From G963691885 sp963691885 (GTDB lineage: Bacteria; Pseudomonadota; Alphaproteobacteria; UBA8366; Aestuariispiraceae): 64,000 nt of DNA. Position 1 is the stretch's first letter. Every line of letters starts with the position of its first letter. The notes under the pieces are model-generated. The model did no database searches, was not told the DNA's origin, and saw only the letters and a program-made list of their open reading frames with translations. Positions 52,553-60,895 of the stretch are shown one piece after another. The stretch lies in assembly GCA_963691885.1 (NCBI GenBank), contig OY829843.1, forward strand, positions 2,108,001-2,172,000. The letters are read 5' to 3'. The position numbers were made by a program, and so were the translations under genes.

Positions 52553-53281
52553 ATGCTTCAACACAGATCACTCAATGAAGTCGAGGGCGCCGTACGACAG
52601 GCTGGCATTGGCGCAGGTGTACCAAATGGTTTTGAAACCGACATCGCCGCGGCTGCGCGCTGGCTTGAGATGCGCGGTTTCGACGGCATTCGAATGGCTG
52701 TCGCCGCATTGAAGGCCATATGTAAATCGAATGATACGGAATATGCAGATCCGACCATAGGTCCTCAAACGGACGGTGCGGAACAGCGATATCAGTCCCC
52801 CCCCAACCAACCGGTGATGCCATCGCATGGATTGAGTGCTGGCCCCATTCTCGCCGAAGAGATGCAGGTGAGACTGTCAATCTCACCCGATTTTCCAGCC
52901 AGCTGGTCCGGTCAGCTCAGCGGTCCATTGGGCGTGTTGCCATTTCTGTCCGCCGCCTGTGTAGAGACGCATTCCGCACATCTGATCTGGCATAGCCCGG
53001 ATTCGAATGCACATGCACTTGCGTTATGCGCCGGCGGCGCTATCCGTGTGCGATACTCCGATGCTGCGTTTCTGAACACGACCGAGAACACATATGTTGA
53101 AATGGCTCTGTTCAGCCGACCCATGGCGGTAAATGCGGTGATACCGTCAGCGCATATACTGGATGCCTGGGACTTGGACCGCCGCCGCGACAATGCGCTG
53201 CGTTCAGGTGTTGAAGTGGAAGAATACGGTTTCTTCCAATTGGCTGAACTGGCGGATCCATCTGTCCGGATTGCGAGTTAA
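52553..53281 (+). CDS. DUF3726-like protein of unknown function
   Basis: A 242-residue soluble protein. The N-terminus RSLNEVEGAVRQAGIGAGVP followed by DIAAAARWLEMRGFDGI resembles the DUF3726 pattern (SLNEVE..., GAG..., A.RWL...G) as I recall it. The rest has many short strands (SAHLIWHSPDSNAHALAL, CAGGAIRVRYSD). ATG 52553 is immediately after the previous stop; a longer frame overlapping that gene is rejected. It is convergent with the aminotransferase, only 2 nt apart. Confidence 0.7.
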   Translation: MLQHRSLNEVEGAVRQAGIGAGVPNGFETDIAAAARWLEMRGFDGIRMAVAALKAICKSNDTEYADPTIGPQTDGAEQRYQSPPNQPVMPSHGLSAGPILAEEMQVRLSISPDFPASWSGQLSGPLGVLPFLSAACVETHSAHLIWHSPDSNAHALALCAGGAIRVRYSDAAFLNTTENTYVEMALFSRPMAVNAVIPSAHILDAWDLDRRRDNALRSGVEVEEYGFFQLAELADPSVRIAS

Positions 53282-53283
53282 AA

Positions 53284-54462
53284 TCAGGGTTTTTGTATTT
53301 CCTCGGCAAAGGTGACAATCCGACGGGCGGCCTCTTCAAGGATCGATTCACTCTGACACAAGGCGATGCGGACATAACCGTCGAGGGTCGGACCGAAAGC
53401 AGCACCCGGCAGAACAGATACATTGTGGCGAGCCAATAACTGCGTTGCGAATTCCCGCGATCCCATACCAAGCGCGGAGATATCAAGAAGACAGAAAATA
53501 CCGGATTCGGGCAGTTTTAAAGAGACGCTATTGGTGGTCTGAAACTGCAGGGCAAAATTGTCTCTCCGGATCCTGTAGGCTTCTTTCATCTCGGCCACTT
53601 CGGGCAATTCATGGGTCAGCGCGTGGACGGCCGCATGTTGAATGAAGGCAGCGCCACCATACTGCATGGATGTTAAAAGGTTTCTGGCGTGTTCGCAGAG
53701 CAGATCAGGGCCGATCATCCAGCCCAGGCGCCATCCGCTCATTGCGTGCGATTTTGACAGGCTCCGGATCACAATGCTGCGCTCGGGGCCGCCGTCCAGC
53801 ATGTAGGGGCTGGTTGTCTTTCCGTCATAAACCATGTCGGCATAGACCTCGTCTGAAATCACCCAGAGGTCATTTGCCTGCGCCAGGTTGAGCAATGCCT
53901 TTACCTCTTCCAGCGTGGCAACCGCACCACTTGGATTGTGGGGTGAGTTCAGCAGGATTGCTCTGGTTCTGGGTGTAATGGCCGCTGCTATTGCCTCAAG
54001 GTCGAGTGAGAAGCCGTCCTCTGCGACCAGGGGGACCGTTACTGGAATAGCCGCGCAGGAATGCACGACACCTTCAAACATCACATAAGGTGGCCCCAGA
54101 AGAATCACCTCGTCACCGGGTTCCAGGGTGCATCGCATGGCGAGATAGAGGCCGTTCTGCGCACCGGCGGCGACCACCACCCGGGATGTCGGAACAGGCC
54201 GTTCCAGACGTTCTGTTTCCCTGTCTGCGATGGCTTGAACAAGCGGGGTGATGCCGCCCGCAGCGGAATATTTCGTATTGCCCGCTTTCATGCTGGCATA
54301 GGCTACTTCAACGAGGGCCGGCGGTGTATCAAAATCGGGATCACCAACGCTGAGAAACAGGATATCTTCGCCGGCCTCTGCCCGTTCAATCGCGTTGAAA
54401 TGGACCTCCCAGGCATCCGTCCCGGAATTTCCCAGACTGTCCAAGTAACGGGCGTAACGCAT
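53284..54462 (-). CDS. Class I/II pyridoxal-phosphate aminotransferase
   Basis: A 392-residue fold-type I aminotransferase, similar to aspartate or aromatic aminotransferases (AspC/AAT group). Marks: LSVGDPDFDTPP, LLNSPHNPSGAV, the PLP Lys in RSLSKSHAMSGWRLGW, and the substrate carboxylate Arg near VRIALCQSES. ATG 54462 is preceded by AAAGGAC and gives MRYARYLDSLG; the upstream extension is encoded by a tandem repeat leader and has no ribosome site. Substrate not determined. Confidence 0.9.
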   Translation of the reverse strand: MRYARYLDSLGNSGTDAWEVHFNAIERAEAGEDILFLSVGDPDFDTPPALVEVAYASMKAGNTKYSAAGGITPLVQAIADRETERLERPVPTSRVVVAAGAQNGLYLAMRCTLEPGDEVILLGPPYVMFEGVVHSCAAIPVTVPLVAEDGFSLDLEAIAAAITPRTRAILLNSPHNPSGAVATLEEVKALLNLAQANDLWVISDEVYADMVYDGKTTSPYMLDGGPERSIVIRSLSKSHAMSGWRLGWMIGPDLLCEHARNLLTSMQYGGAAFIQHAAVHALTHELPEVAEMKEAYRIRRDNFALQFQTTNSVSLKLPESGIFCLLDISALGMGSREFATQLLARHNVSVLPGAAFGPTLDGYVRIALCQSESILEEAARRIVTFAEEIQKP

Positions 54463-54480
54463 GTCGCGGTGTCCTTTAAC

Positions 54481-54522
54481 TGTGTGATGACTAACAGTGT
54501 GATGACTAACAGTGTGATGACC
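54481..54522. repeat. 15-bp tandem repeat upstream of the aminotransferase
   Basis: Nearly three units of AGTGTGATGACTAAC: 54481-54495 (one mismatch), 54496-54510 (exact) and 54511-54522 (partial). It begins 19 nt before the aminotransferase start codon, in its leader or promoter. Confidence 0.85.
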
Positions 54523-54613
54523 GGTCGAATACCGGCGGGTCAATCGCGGTAAATTGAAGAGAGGTTCATTATTGTGACTATCGTGCCAGTCCGGCTTCTG
54601 CCATCGTGTCGTC

Positions 54614-55450
54614 ATGATTTTTGAAAGCATTAAGTCGGTTATTTTCTGCCGTCAATCAAGCCTGTTCTTTCTGGGTTTCCTTTTTACCAGCGTCCTTTCA
54701 AACCAGGTTGTGGCGCAATCAGAGGTGCCAGATTCAGGTTTTGACGACCGGCCCTATGTTGTCGCCAGTGTCCCTGCGTTGCATTCCATAACAGCGATCA
54801 TTCTGGGCGACGTCATCGATCCTGGGCTGTTGATCCAACCCGGTCAGTCGCCTGAAAAAGCTGCGACGGCTGAACGCCAGCATCGACTGCTTGAGGAAAG
54901 CGATTTGGTCCTGTGGTTGGGCGCAGGGTTTGAGCCGGGACTTTCCGCCGATATTGGGCGTTACGCGTCAAGAGCCAAGCATGTCGATATGTCCGATGTG
55001 TCCGGATTGCGAAACATCACGGGTAACCGCCTCTGGCTTGATCCTGTTGCGTTGCGGGTGATGGGGGGAACGGTTGTAGAACTGGTCTCTGCCCTGGATC
55101 CGGAGAGATTTGAGATTTACTTTGGGAACATTGCGATCGTTGAAGAGCGGTTGGAACTTCTGCAACGGGATATCGAGAAACAGCTTTCCCCATATCGACC
55201 CGTGCCGTTCCGGGTTATAGGGGCTGACCTGTCAGCCTATGCGGAACGTTTTGGACTGGAGGGCTATCAGGCCACGGACCCACGCTGCATTCTGTCGACA
55301 CATGAAGCGGATCTTGAGAAGGGGGTGGCGACCGCCCTGCTGGACGATCTTGGGCGCGGCCTTGAACCCAGCCCGGATTTCATCGAAAAGCATCTTCGCC
55401 GCATAACGGGTCAGATCATTCTGTGCCTCACGGACGGGCGTCAGGAATAG
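54614..55450 (+). CDS. ZnuA-like periplasmic metal-binding protein without usual His ligands
   Basis: A 278-residue secreted protein with a signal peptide (FFLGFLFTSVLS, cleavage after VVA). It resembles cluster A-I zinc/manganese binding proteins: VVASVPALHSITAIILGDV, ESDLVLWLGAGFEPGL and NRLWLDPVALRVM. Of the metal His, only the first (VPALH) remains; the HxWLDP His is replaced (RLWLDP), and no His occurs in the region before YAERFGL. No permease or ATPase gene is adjacent. It may be an auxiliary or non-metal-binding relative. It is divergent from the aminotransferase. Confidence 0.75.
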   Translation: MIFESIKSVIFCRQSSLFFLGFLFTSVLSNQVVAQSEVPDSGFDDRPYVVASVPALHSITAIILGDVIDPGLLIQPGQSPEKAATAERQHRLLEESDLVLWLGAGFEPGLSADIGRYASRAKHVDMSDVSGLRNITGNRLWLDPVALRVMGGTVVELVSALDPERFEIYFGNIAIVEERLELLQRDIEKQLSPYRPVPFRVIGADLSAYAERFGLEGYQATDPRCILSTHEADLEKGVATALLDDLGRGLEPSPDFIEKHLRRITGQIILCLTDGRQE

Positions 55451-55453
55451 CCC

Positions 55454-56095
55454 TCAATTGGTGATCTCAAGCTCTGCCTGGATGGACTTCTCGTAAATCA
55501 ATCGACCATTGGGCAGGTCGTTCTCCTCGAGCTTAATCCGTATCTCCTCAGGTGTCAGACCGTGATGGACCCATCGTTGTTCGAGGCGACGGATCAGTTC
55601 GGCTTCGTCAACGCGGATCATGACGGTGCGGTCGAACAGGGGGTGGAGCTGTTGCCAGGGTGGGTCGTCGAGCAAAAGATAGTTGCCTTCGACCAAAATA
55701 AGGCGGGCGCTTTGAGGAATGATATTGGCACCGGCCCTCGCTGTCTCTATCGAGCGGTCAAAGACGGGTGCGGTCACAAAGGCCTCCTCATTGCGCGCCA
55801 AGCGCTGCAACAGGTTGAACAGGCCGCCGACGTCGAATGTATGGGCCGCGCCTTTGCGGCTGTGCCACCCTTTTTCGTGCAGGACGACATCGTCAAAATG
55901 GTAGCCATCCATCGCGACTATCGCGACGCCGCCTGGAACCTGATCTTCGAGCATTTTGGCCAAAGTCTCTACAAGCGTGCTTTTACCCGAACCGGGTGGG
56001 CCCGCTATTCCGACAAGGTGGCGTTCCCCCTCATTCAGGCAGGTGGCGTCGCTTAGAAGTTGGTCAGCGAGATCTTTAGCCGATAGGGAGGTCAT
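55454..56095 (-). CDS. P-loop nucleoside/sugar kinase-like protein (uridine kinase/FrcK type)
   Basis: A 213-residue kinase with Walker A GIAGPPGSGKST, a substrate motif VAMDGYHFDD, HTFDVGGLF, APVFDRSIETA and the LILVEGNYLLLD strand. These are features of the phosphoribulokinase/uridine kinase-like family annotated as nucleoside or fructose (FrcK) kinases. Substrate uncertain. It ends 3 nt from the convergent ZnuA-like gene and lies 40 nt after the MDR gene. Confidence 0.82.
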   Translation of the reverse strand: MTSLSAKDLADQLLSDATCLNEGERHLVGIAGPPGSGKSTLVETLAKMLEDQVPGGVAIVAMDGYHFDDVVLHEKGWHSRKGAAHTFDVGGLFNLLQRLARNEEAFVTAPVFDRSIETARAGANIIPQSARLILVEGNYLLLDDPPWQQLHPLFDRTVMIRVDEAELIRRLEQRWVHHGLTPEEIRIKLEENDLPNGRLIYEKSIQAELEITN

Positions 56096-56135
56096 GATCC
56101 GGAAGGTCTCGTTTTACGAAGTGTGGTGAGATGAC

Positions 56136-57161
56136 TTATCCGAGGATGCAGGTTTTCTTTCCAAAATGCACGCCTCTGGTTTGGTCCTGAAGGGCTTTTC
56201 CCAGATCGCCGAAGTCAAAGGGTTCGTGATCCAGAACCGGCTTTACCTTGTGATCATCAAAGGCTTGCGCCATCGCCGCAAAACTCTCGCGGCTGCCAAC
56301 CGTTACGCCCTGCAGTCTCAGGTTTCGGGTTACGACCCGGCCTAGACCCAATTCCGCCTGACCGCCCCCCAAAACACCGATCAGGCTGATGGACCCACTG
56401 TGACGGATACAGGCGGTTGCCTTATCCAGTGTTGATGCCCCCCCGACATCCACCACATGGTCGACACCTTTGCCTTCGGTGATGCCCATAACAGTGCGGT
56501 GCCAATTCTCATCCTTGCGATAATTGATGATGTGATCGGCCCCGAGCGCTTTGACCTTTTCAAGCTTTTCATCACTGGAGGACGTCATAATAACATTTGC
56601 ACCCAGGATTTTCGCAATTTGCAGGCAAAAGAGTGAGACGCCCCCCGTGCCCTGTAGGAGTACAGTGTCCCCGATCCCTATTTTCCCCTGATCGTGTAAT
56701 GCGTTCCAGGCCGTGACTGCTGCGCAGGGAAGGGTTGCTGCCTCGGCCGCTGTCATATGAGATGGCGCCTTTACCAGGGCCTCTACCGGCACGGTGAAAA
56801 GCTCACAGGCTGTCCCGTCCACAGGGCCGCCATGCGCACCTTTATAGGCCTGGGCGCTGCTCAACCCCGACAGCCATGTGCGGCTATAGGTCGGGCAGAC
56901 CATCATGCCAGTGTCAAACTCCCCCTGATCTGTATCGGGGCCAAACCCTTCGATTACACCGGCACCGTCGCAGAGAGGGATCATCGGGATCGCGCCGCCG
57001 ATGCGACCGTAACCGCCCTGAACCATAACGAGATCGCGCGGGTTGATAGAGATCGCCTGAATCCGGATCAGGGCTTCGCCCGTTTCAGGGATCGGATCTG
57101 GTCGGGTGGTCAGGCGAATGTTTTCCGTGCCCCAGCTGTCTTTAACCACACATGCCTTCAT
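56136..57161 (-). CDS. Medium-chain dehydrogenase/quinone oxidoreductase-like enzyme, no catalytic zinc
   Basis: A 341-residue MDR-superfamily oxidoreductase. It carries ISINPRDLVMVQGGYG in place of the catalytic-zinc Cys motif, and PLCDGAGVIEGFG in place of GHE, so it belongs to the zinc-free quinone oxidoreductase/enoyl reductase side. NAD(P) binding is by LLQGTGGVSLFCLQIA. ATG 57161 gives MKACVVKDSWG and overlaps the CoA-transferase stop (ATGA). Probably a reductase in the acyl-CoA module. Confidence 0.85.
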   Translation of the reverse strand: MKACVVKDSWGTENIRLTTRPDPIPETGEALIRIQAISINPRDLVMVQGGYGRIGGAIPMIPLCDGAGVIEGFGPDTDQGEFDTGMMVCPTYSRTWLSGLSSAQAYKGAHGGPVDGTACELFTVPVEALVKAPSHMTAAEAATLPCAAVTAWNALHDQGKIGIGDTVLLQGTGGVSLFCLQIAKILGANVIMTSSSDEKLEKVKALGADHIINYRKDENWHRTVMGITEGKGVDHVVDVGGASTLDKATACIRHSGSISLIGVLGGGQAELGLGRVVTRNLRLQGVTVGSRESFAAMAQAFDDHKVKPVLDHEPFDFGDLGKALQDQTRGVHFGKKTCILG

Positions 57162-58381
57162 GATGATTTTCCTTTGGTGTTTTGGGCGGTAATTGTGGTG
57201 ATCTGTTCGCCGGTGCATCCGGCGGTGTGCAGGATTTCAACTGTCTGTTCGCCCAGTTTCGGATGCGGCGTGTGAATGGGAAGTGAGCTGCCGTTTATCT
57301 GATAGGGTGTGTCCGGAATCGTCATTGCCCCTTCGCTTGGATGGTCATAGGCGCGGAAGAATCCGATTTCTTTGAGATGCGGGTCGTCCTGCAATTGATC
57401 CAGCCTGTTCACCGGCCCGGCGGGAATTTCCGCCCTCTGTAACAAGGCGAGCCATTCGGCACTCTTTTTGGTCTTTAGTATTTCGCCGGCTGTTTCGTAG
57501 AGCAGCCCGATATGTTCCGCGCGCGCCGCCATTGTTGAAAAGCGCGGGTCGTTCGCATGCTGTGTCTGTCCCGTCACAGACCAGAAATCGCGCCATTGTC
57601 GATCTGTATAGGCCAGCATGCAAATGTGGCCGTCCAGGGTTTGATGAGGTTTGCGAAACGGGGTGAGCATACGGGGATAACCCGGTTTTTCCTGCTCCAC
57701 TTCTGACCCTTGTTGATCGAATTGTGCACCATAGAAATGTTCTACGAGGTTGTAAGAAACGATGCCTTCAAACATGCCGCATTCAACATAGGATCCTTGA
57801 CCCGATCGCATTGCATAGGTCAATGCGGCCAGAAGACCATTGGCGGCGATCAGGGCGGCGGTTTTGTCCGCGATCACGGCGGGCACCAATGCGGGCGTCC
57901 CGTCGCGGGCTGCGAACATTCCCGCCAGGCCCGATTGCCCCTGTATCACATCGTCATAGGCCGGTTTCGCACCATAGGGGCCTTGCATCCGATAGCCATG
58001 CAGTCCGCCATAGACGAGCTTTGGACAGCGGGCCCTGACGGCATCCGGTCCGAAACCCAGGGCCTCAATCTTTTGCGGTCGCATATTGTGGACCAGCATA
58101 TCGGCGGTTTCGATGACGCGCCAGAAAGCCTCAGCCGCGGCTTTGTCTTTCAAGTCAATTTCGAGACTTTTTTTATTTCGATTGCAGGCGAGGAACAACG
58201 CGCTCATCCCTGGGCTGCGGTTAGGGCCGACATGGCGCGTCGGGTCACCACCCGGCGCTTCGACCTTTATAACTTCGGCCCCGAAATCTGCCAGTATCTG
58301 CGTTGTGTAGGGGCCAAAAATGGTCGTCGTCAGGTCCAGAATGCGCAGTCCCTGCAATGGTTGATTGGCGGCTAGTGTCAT
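57158..58381 (-). CDS. Family III (CaiB/BaiF) CoA-transferase
   Basis: A 407-residue CoA-transferase, more distant from the two other copies in the window. It has GLRILDLTTTIFGPYTTQIL, GAEVIKVEAPGGDPTRHVG, YGGLHGYRMQGPYGAKPAYD, and the likely catalytic Asp in AVIADKTAALIAANG. It activates or exchanges a carboxylic acid whose CoA ester is then used by the acyl-CoA dehydrogenase 9 nt upstream. Substrate unknown. Confidence 0.88.
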   Translation of the reverse strand: MTLAANQPLQGLRILDLTTTIFGPYTTQILADFGAEVIKVEAPGGDPTRHVGPNRSPGMSALFLACNRNKKSLEIDLKDKAAAEAFWRVIETADMLVHNMRPQKIEALGFGPDAVRARCPKLVYGGLHGYRMQGPYGAKPAYDDVIQGQSGLAGMFAARDGTPALVPAVIADKTAALIAANGLLAALTYAMRSGQGSYVECGMFEGIVSYNLVEHFYGAQFDQQGSEVEQEKPGYPRMLTPFRKPHQTLDGHICMLAYTDRQWRDFWSVTGQTQHANDPRFSTMAARAEHIGLLYETAGEILKTKKSAEWLALLQRAEIPAGPVNRLDQLQDDPHLKEIGFFRAYDHPSEGAMTIPDTPYQINGSSLPIHTPHPKLGEQTVEILHTAGCTGEQITTITAQNTKGKSS

Positions 58382-58390
58382 GATCGCGCC

Positions 58391-59551
58391 CTATCGCCGT
58401 TGATCAAAGCGGCGACCTACCAAACTGGCAGCAATATTCACCTTCTGGATGTCGATCGCACCGCCTGCGATGCCCCAACCCCAGGCGTCGCGCATCTTTT
58501 GCTCTATCGGGTATTCTCTTGAATAACCATAACCACCCATAAGCTGCATTGCCTTGCCGGTGACCTCCCTGACCATCTCATTTGCAAAACACTTGGCAAC
58601 AGAACTGTCGCCGACGGAGGGTAAACCGGATTGCGCGTTCACAACAGCGCGGTAGAGCAACAGGCGAGATGCTTCCAGCTTCATTTTCATTTCGGCCAGA
58701 TGCAGTTGAACCGCTTGAAAGTCGACGATTGGTTTGCCGAACTGCTCTCGCTCCTGAACATAGGCAAGGACATAGTCAAAGGCGGATTGCGCGACTGCAA
58801 GGCTCATCGTTGTATTGCCGCAGCGTTCAAGGTCGAACGCTTCCATCAGCTTTCTAAAACCGCCGGCCTCGACAATGATATTGGATTTGGGCACGCGAAC
58901 CTTATCAAAATACATATCGGCGGAATGGACGCCCCGAAACCCCATATGCTGTTCCCGTTTGCCAAAGCTGAGACCCTGGGAGTCACGGTCCACCAGAACG
59001 GCACCGATACCCTTTGCACCCGGATCATCAGACAGCCGACAATAAACAACATAGGAATCGGCATGTCCGGCACCGGAACACCAACGCTTGGTTCCGGTCA
59101 GGATGATATCATCGCCTTCCACCCTGCCTGCAGTTTTGAGATCGGTGAGGGCCGAGCCCGCTTGCGGTTCTGACATGGAAACGGCGACAATTCGCTCGCC
59201 AGCGCAGACCTGTTTGAGGACTTGGGATTTAAGTTCTGACGGGGCAAAATTTGCAATAGCGAGGGCAGGACCGAAACTGGATTCGAAGATCGGAAAGGCC
59301 ACTGCGATGGAGATTTTGGCTACTTCTTCCAGTACCAGAACAGCATCCAGATGGCTGAGGCCCTGTCCGCCGTGTTCGGTGTCGAGATTGACCCCAAGTA
59401 GGCCCAGCTCGGCAAATCGCTTGACCAGGCTTGCCGGTGGGGCGCTGTCCTCCTCCTCAACCTGTTTTGCGATCGCAGGCAGTTCTGTTGTTGCGAACCG
59501 CCGGACCATGTCCTGCAAGGCGATCTGCTCTTCGGTGAGTGAAAAATCCAT
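58391..59551 (-). CDS. Acyl-CoA dehydrogenase, isovaleryl/long-chain-type base position
   Basis: A 386-residue FAD enzyme. Domains run in the normal order, with SMSEPQAGSALTDLKT and TGTKRWCSGAG in the middle. The usual C-terminal catalytic Glu is Gly (GIAGGAIDIQK), but a Glu occurs in EAFDLERCGNT, the site used as base by isovaleryl- and long-chain acyl-CoA dehydrogenases, so it should be active. ATG 59551 follows AAGGA by 7 nt. Heads the minus-strand operon with a CoA-transferase and the MDR enzyme, divergent from caiB-iclR. Confidence 0.9.
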   Translation of the reverse strand: MDFSLTEEQIALQDMVRRFATTELPAIAKQVEEEDSAPPASLVKRFAELGLLGVNLDTEHGGQGLSHLDAVLVLEEVAKISIAVAFPIFESSFGPALAIANFAPSELKSQVLKQVCAGERIVAVSMSEPQAGSALTDLKTAGRVEGDDIILTGTKRWCSGAGHADSYVVYCRLSDDPGAKGIGAVLVDRDSQGLSFGKREQHMGFRGVHSADMYFDKVRVPKSNIIVEAGGFRKLMEAFDLERCGNTTMSLAVAQSAFDYVLAYVQEREQFGKPIVDFQAVQLHLAEMKMKLEASRLLLYRAVVNAQSGLPSVGDSSVAKCFANEMVREVTGKAMQLMGGYGYSREYPIEQKMRDAWGWGIAGGAIDIQKVNIAASLVGRRFDQRR

Positions 59552-59630
59552 CACGGTTTCCTTAAATTACGCTTTAACGCTTGATGTTCACAAAGGGACC
59601 CGATATGGATTTGCTTGTAAATGAAATTAT

Positions 59631-59647
59631 GTTTCACTATGTGAAAC
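59631..59647. promoter_or_regulatory. Probable IclR operator
   Basis: A perfect 17-bp palindrome, GTTTCAC TAT GTGAAAC, in the 114-nt gap between the divergent acyl-CoA dehydrogenase and CoA-transferase genes. It lies 80 nt from the former and 18 nt from the latter start codon. An IclR gene is the second gene of the plus-strand operon, making it the likely ligand-controlled regulator of both units. Confidence 0.7.
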
Positions 59648-59665
59648 GAATTGAAAGGTAGCGTT

Positions 59666-60895
59666 GTGGCGAGTGCATTGTCCCATATAACCGTGCTTGA
59701 TCTGTCACGGGTGCTGGCGGGCCCTTGGTCGACACAGGCCCTCGCAGATCTTGGCGCGACAGTGATCAAGGTGGAATCGCAAAAGGGTGGGGACGACACC
59801 AGAAAATGGGGCCCACCGTTTATGGCGCAGGGCACCTCGGCCACAGCAGATGCCGCGTATTTTGCAGCCTGCAACCGTAACAAAAGCTCTATCTGCATCG
59901 ATTTTTCCAGGCCTGACGGTGCAGCGCTTGTCCGGCAATTGGCTGCAAAGGCCGACGTTGTTGTGGAGAATTTCAAGAAAGACGGCCTTGCCAAATACGG
60001 TCTCGACTATGAAGGTTTGAAGGCGGTCAAGCCGGATATCATCTATTGCTCGATCACCGGGTTCGGGCAGACGGGCCCGTATTCCCATCGGGCTGGATAT
60101 GATTTCCTGATTCAGGGAATGGCCGGGTTGATGTCGGTTACCGGGCAGCCGGAAGGCGCGCCAGGCCACGAGCCGATGAAAGTTGGGGTGGCTGTATCGG
60201 ACTTGTTTACCGGCATGTATGCCGCGCTTTCAATTTCCGCGGCCGTAATACACCGGGACCGGACCGGCGAGGGTCAGCATATCGGTTGCTCGCTCTTCGA
60301 TACCACAGTCGCGATGATGGCCAATCAGGCGTCAAATTACCTGGTGTCGGGTGTATCGCCTGTACCGATGGGGAACAGCCACCCCAATGTCGTACCCTAT
60401 CGGGTGTTTGCGGTTCAGGATGGTCACGTTGTGATTGCCTGTGGCAACGACGATCAGTTTCAGAGGCTGTGTGATGCCCTGGATCTACCGGATCTGGCGA
60501 GGGATGCACGGTTTACCCGAAACAGCGACAGGATTCGGAATCGGGAAGTCCTTGAAAGTCGCATGGGCGACGTCCTGGCACGGTTGCCCCGGCAGGATGT
60601 GATTGATCGGCTTGAACGGGTTCAGGTTTCCTGCGGACCGATCAACCGGTTGGAAGATGTTTTTCAGGATCCTCATGCAATTGCACGGGGTTTGAGTGTG
60701 CCACTCGAACGTCCGGATGGGATGGCGGTGCCGACAGTTGCCTATCCTGCAAAACTGGAAAAGACGCCCGCAAGGTTCAGATCCGCACCGCCCGCTTTGG
60801 GCGCGGATACAGATGCAGTACTGAGAGACGTCCTCGATCTGGATGACGAGGCCATCGAAGAACTGAGAGATGCAGGTATTGTGGGAGTTTCGTGA
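59666..60895 (+). CDS. Family III (CaiB/BaiF) CoA-transferase
   Basis: A 409-residue CoA-transferase closely similar to that at 2938-4182, sharing GDDTRKWGPPF, YCSITGFGQTGPY, RAGYDFLIQG and HRDRTGEGQHIG. The likely catalytic Asp is in VAVSDLFTGMYA. GTG 59666 is preferred: AAAGGT precedes it by 6 nt; the upstream TTG at 59651 touches the palindrome. Overlaps the iclR gene by 4 nt. Confidence 0.88.
   Translation: MASALSHITVLDLSRVLAGPWSTQALADLGATVIKVESQKGGDDTRKWGPPFMAQGTSATADAAYFAACNRNKSSICIDFSRPDGAALVRQLAAKADVVVENFKKDGLAKYGLDYEGLKAVKPDIIYCSITGFGQTGPYSHRAGYDFLIQGMAGLMSVTGQPEGAPGHEPMKVGVAVSDLFTGMYAALSISAAVIHRDRTGEGQHIGCSLFDTTVAMMANQASNYLVSGVSPVPMGNSHPNVVPYRVFAVQDGHVVIACGNDDQFQRLCDALDLPDLARDARFTRNSDRIRNREVLESRMGDVLARLPRQDVIDRLERVQVSCGPINRLEDVFQDPHAIARGLSVPLERPDGMAVPTVAYPAKLEKTPARFRSAPPALGADTDAVLRDVLDLDDEAIEELRDAGIVGVS

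Noticed and set aside
54481..54522. CRISPR-like array
   Set aside because: Units are 15 bp and directly adjoining with no spacers and no cas genes.
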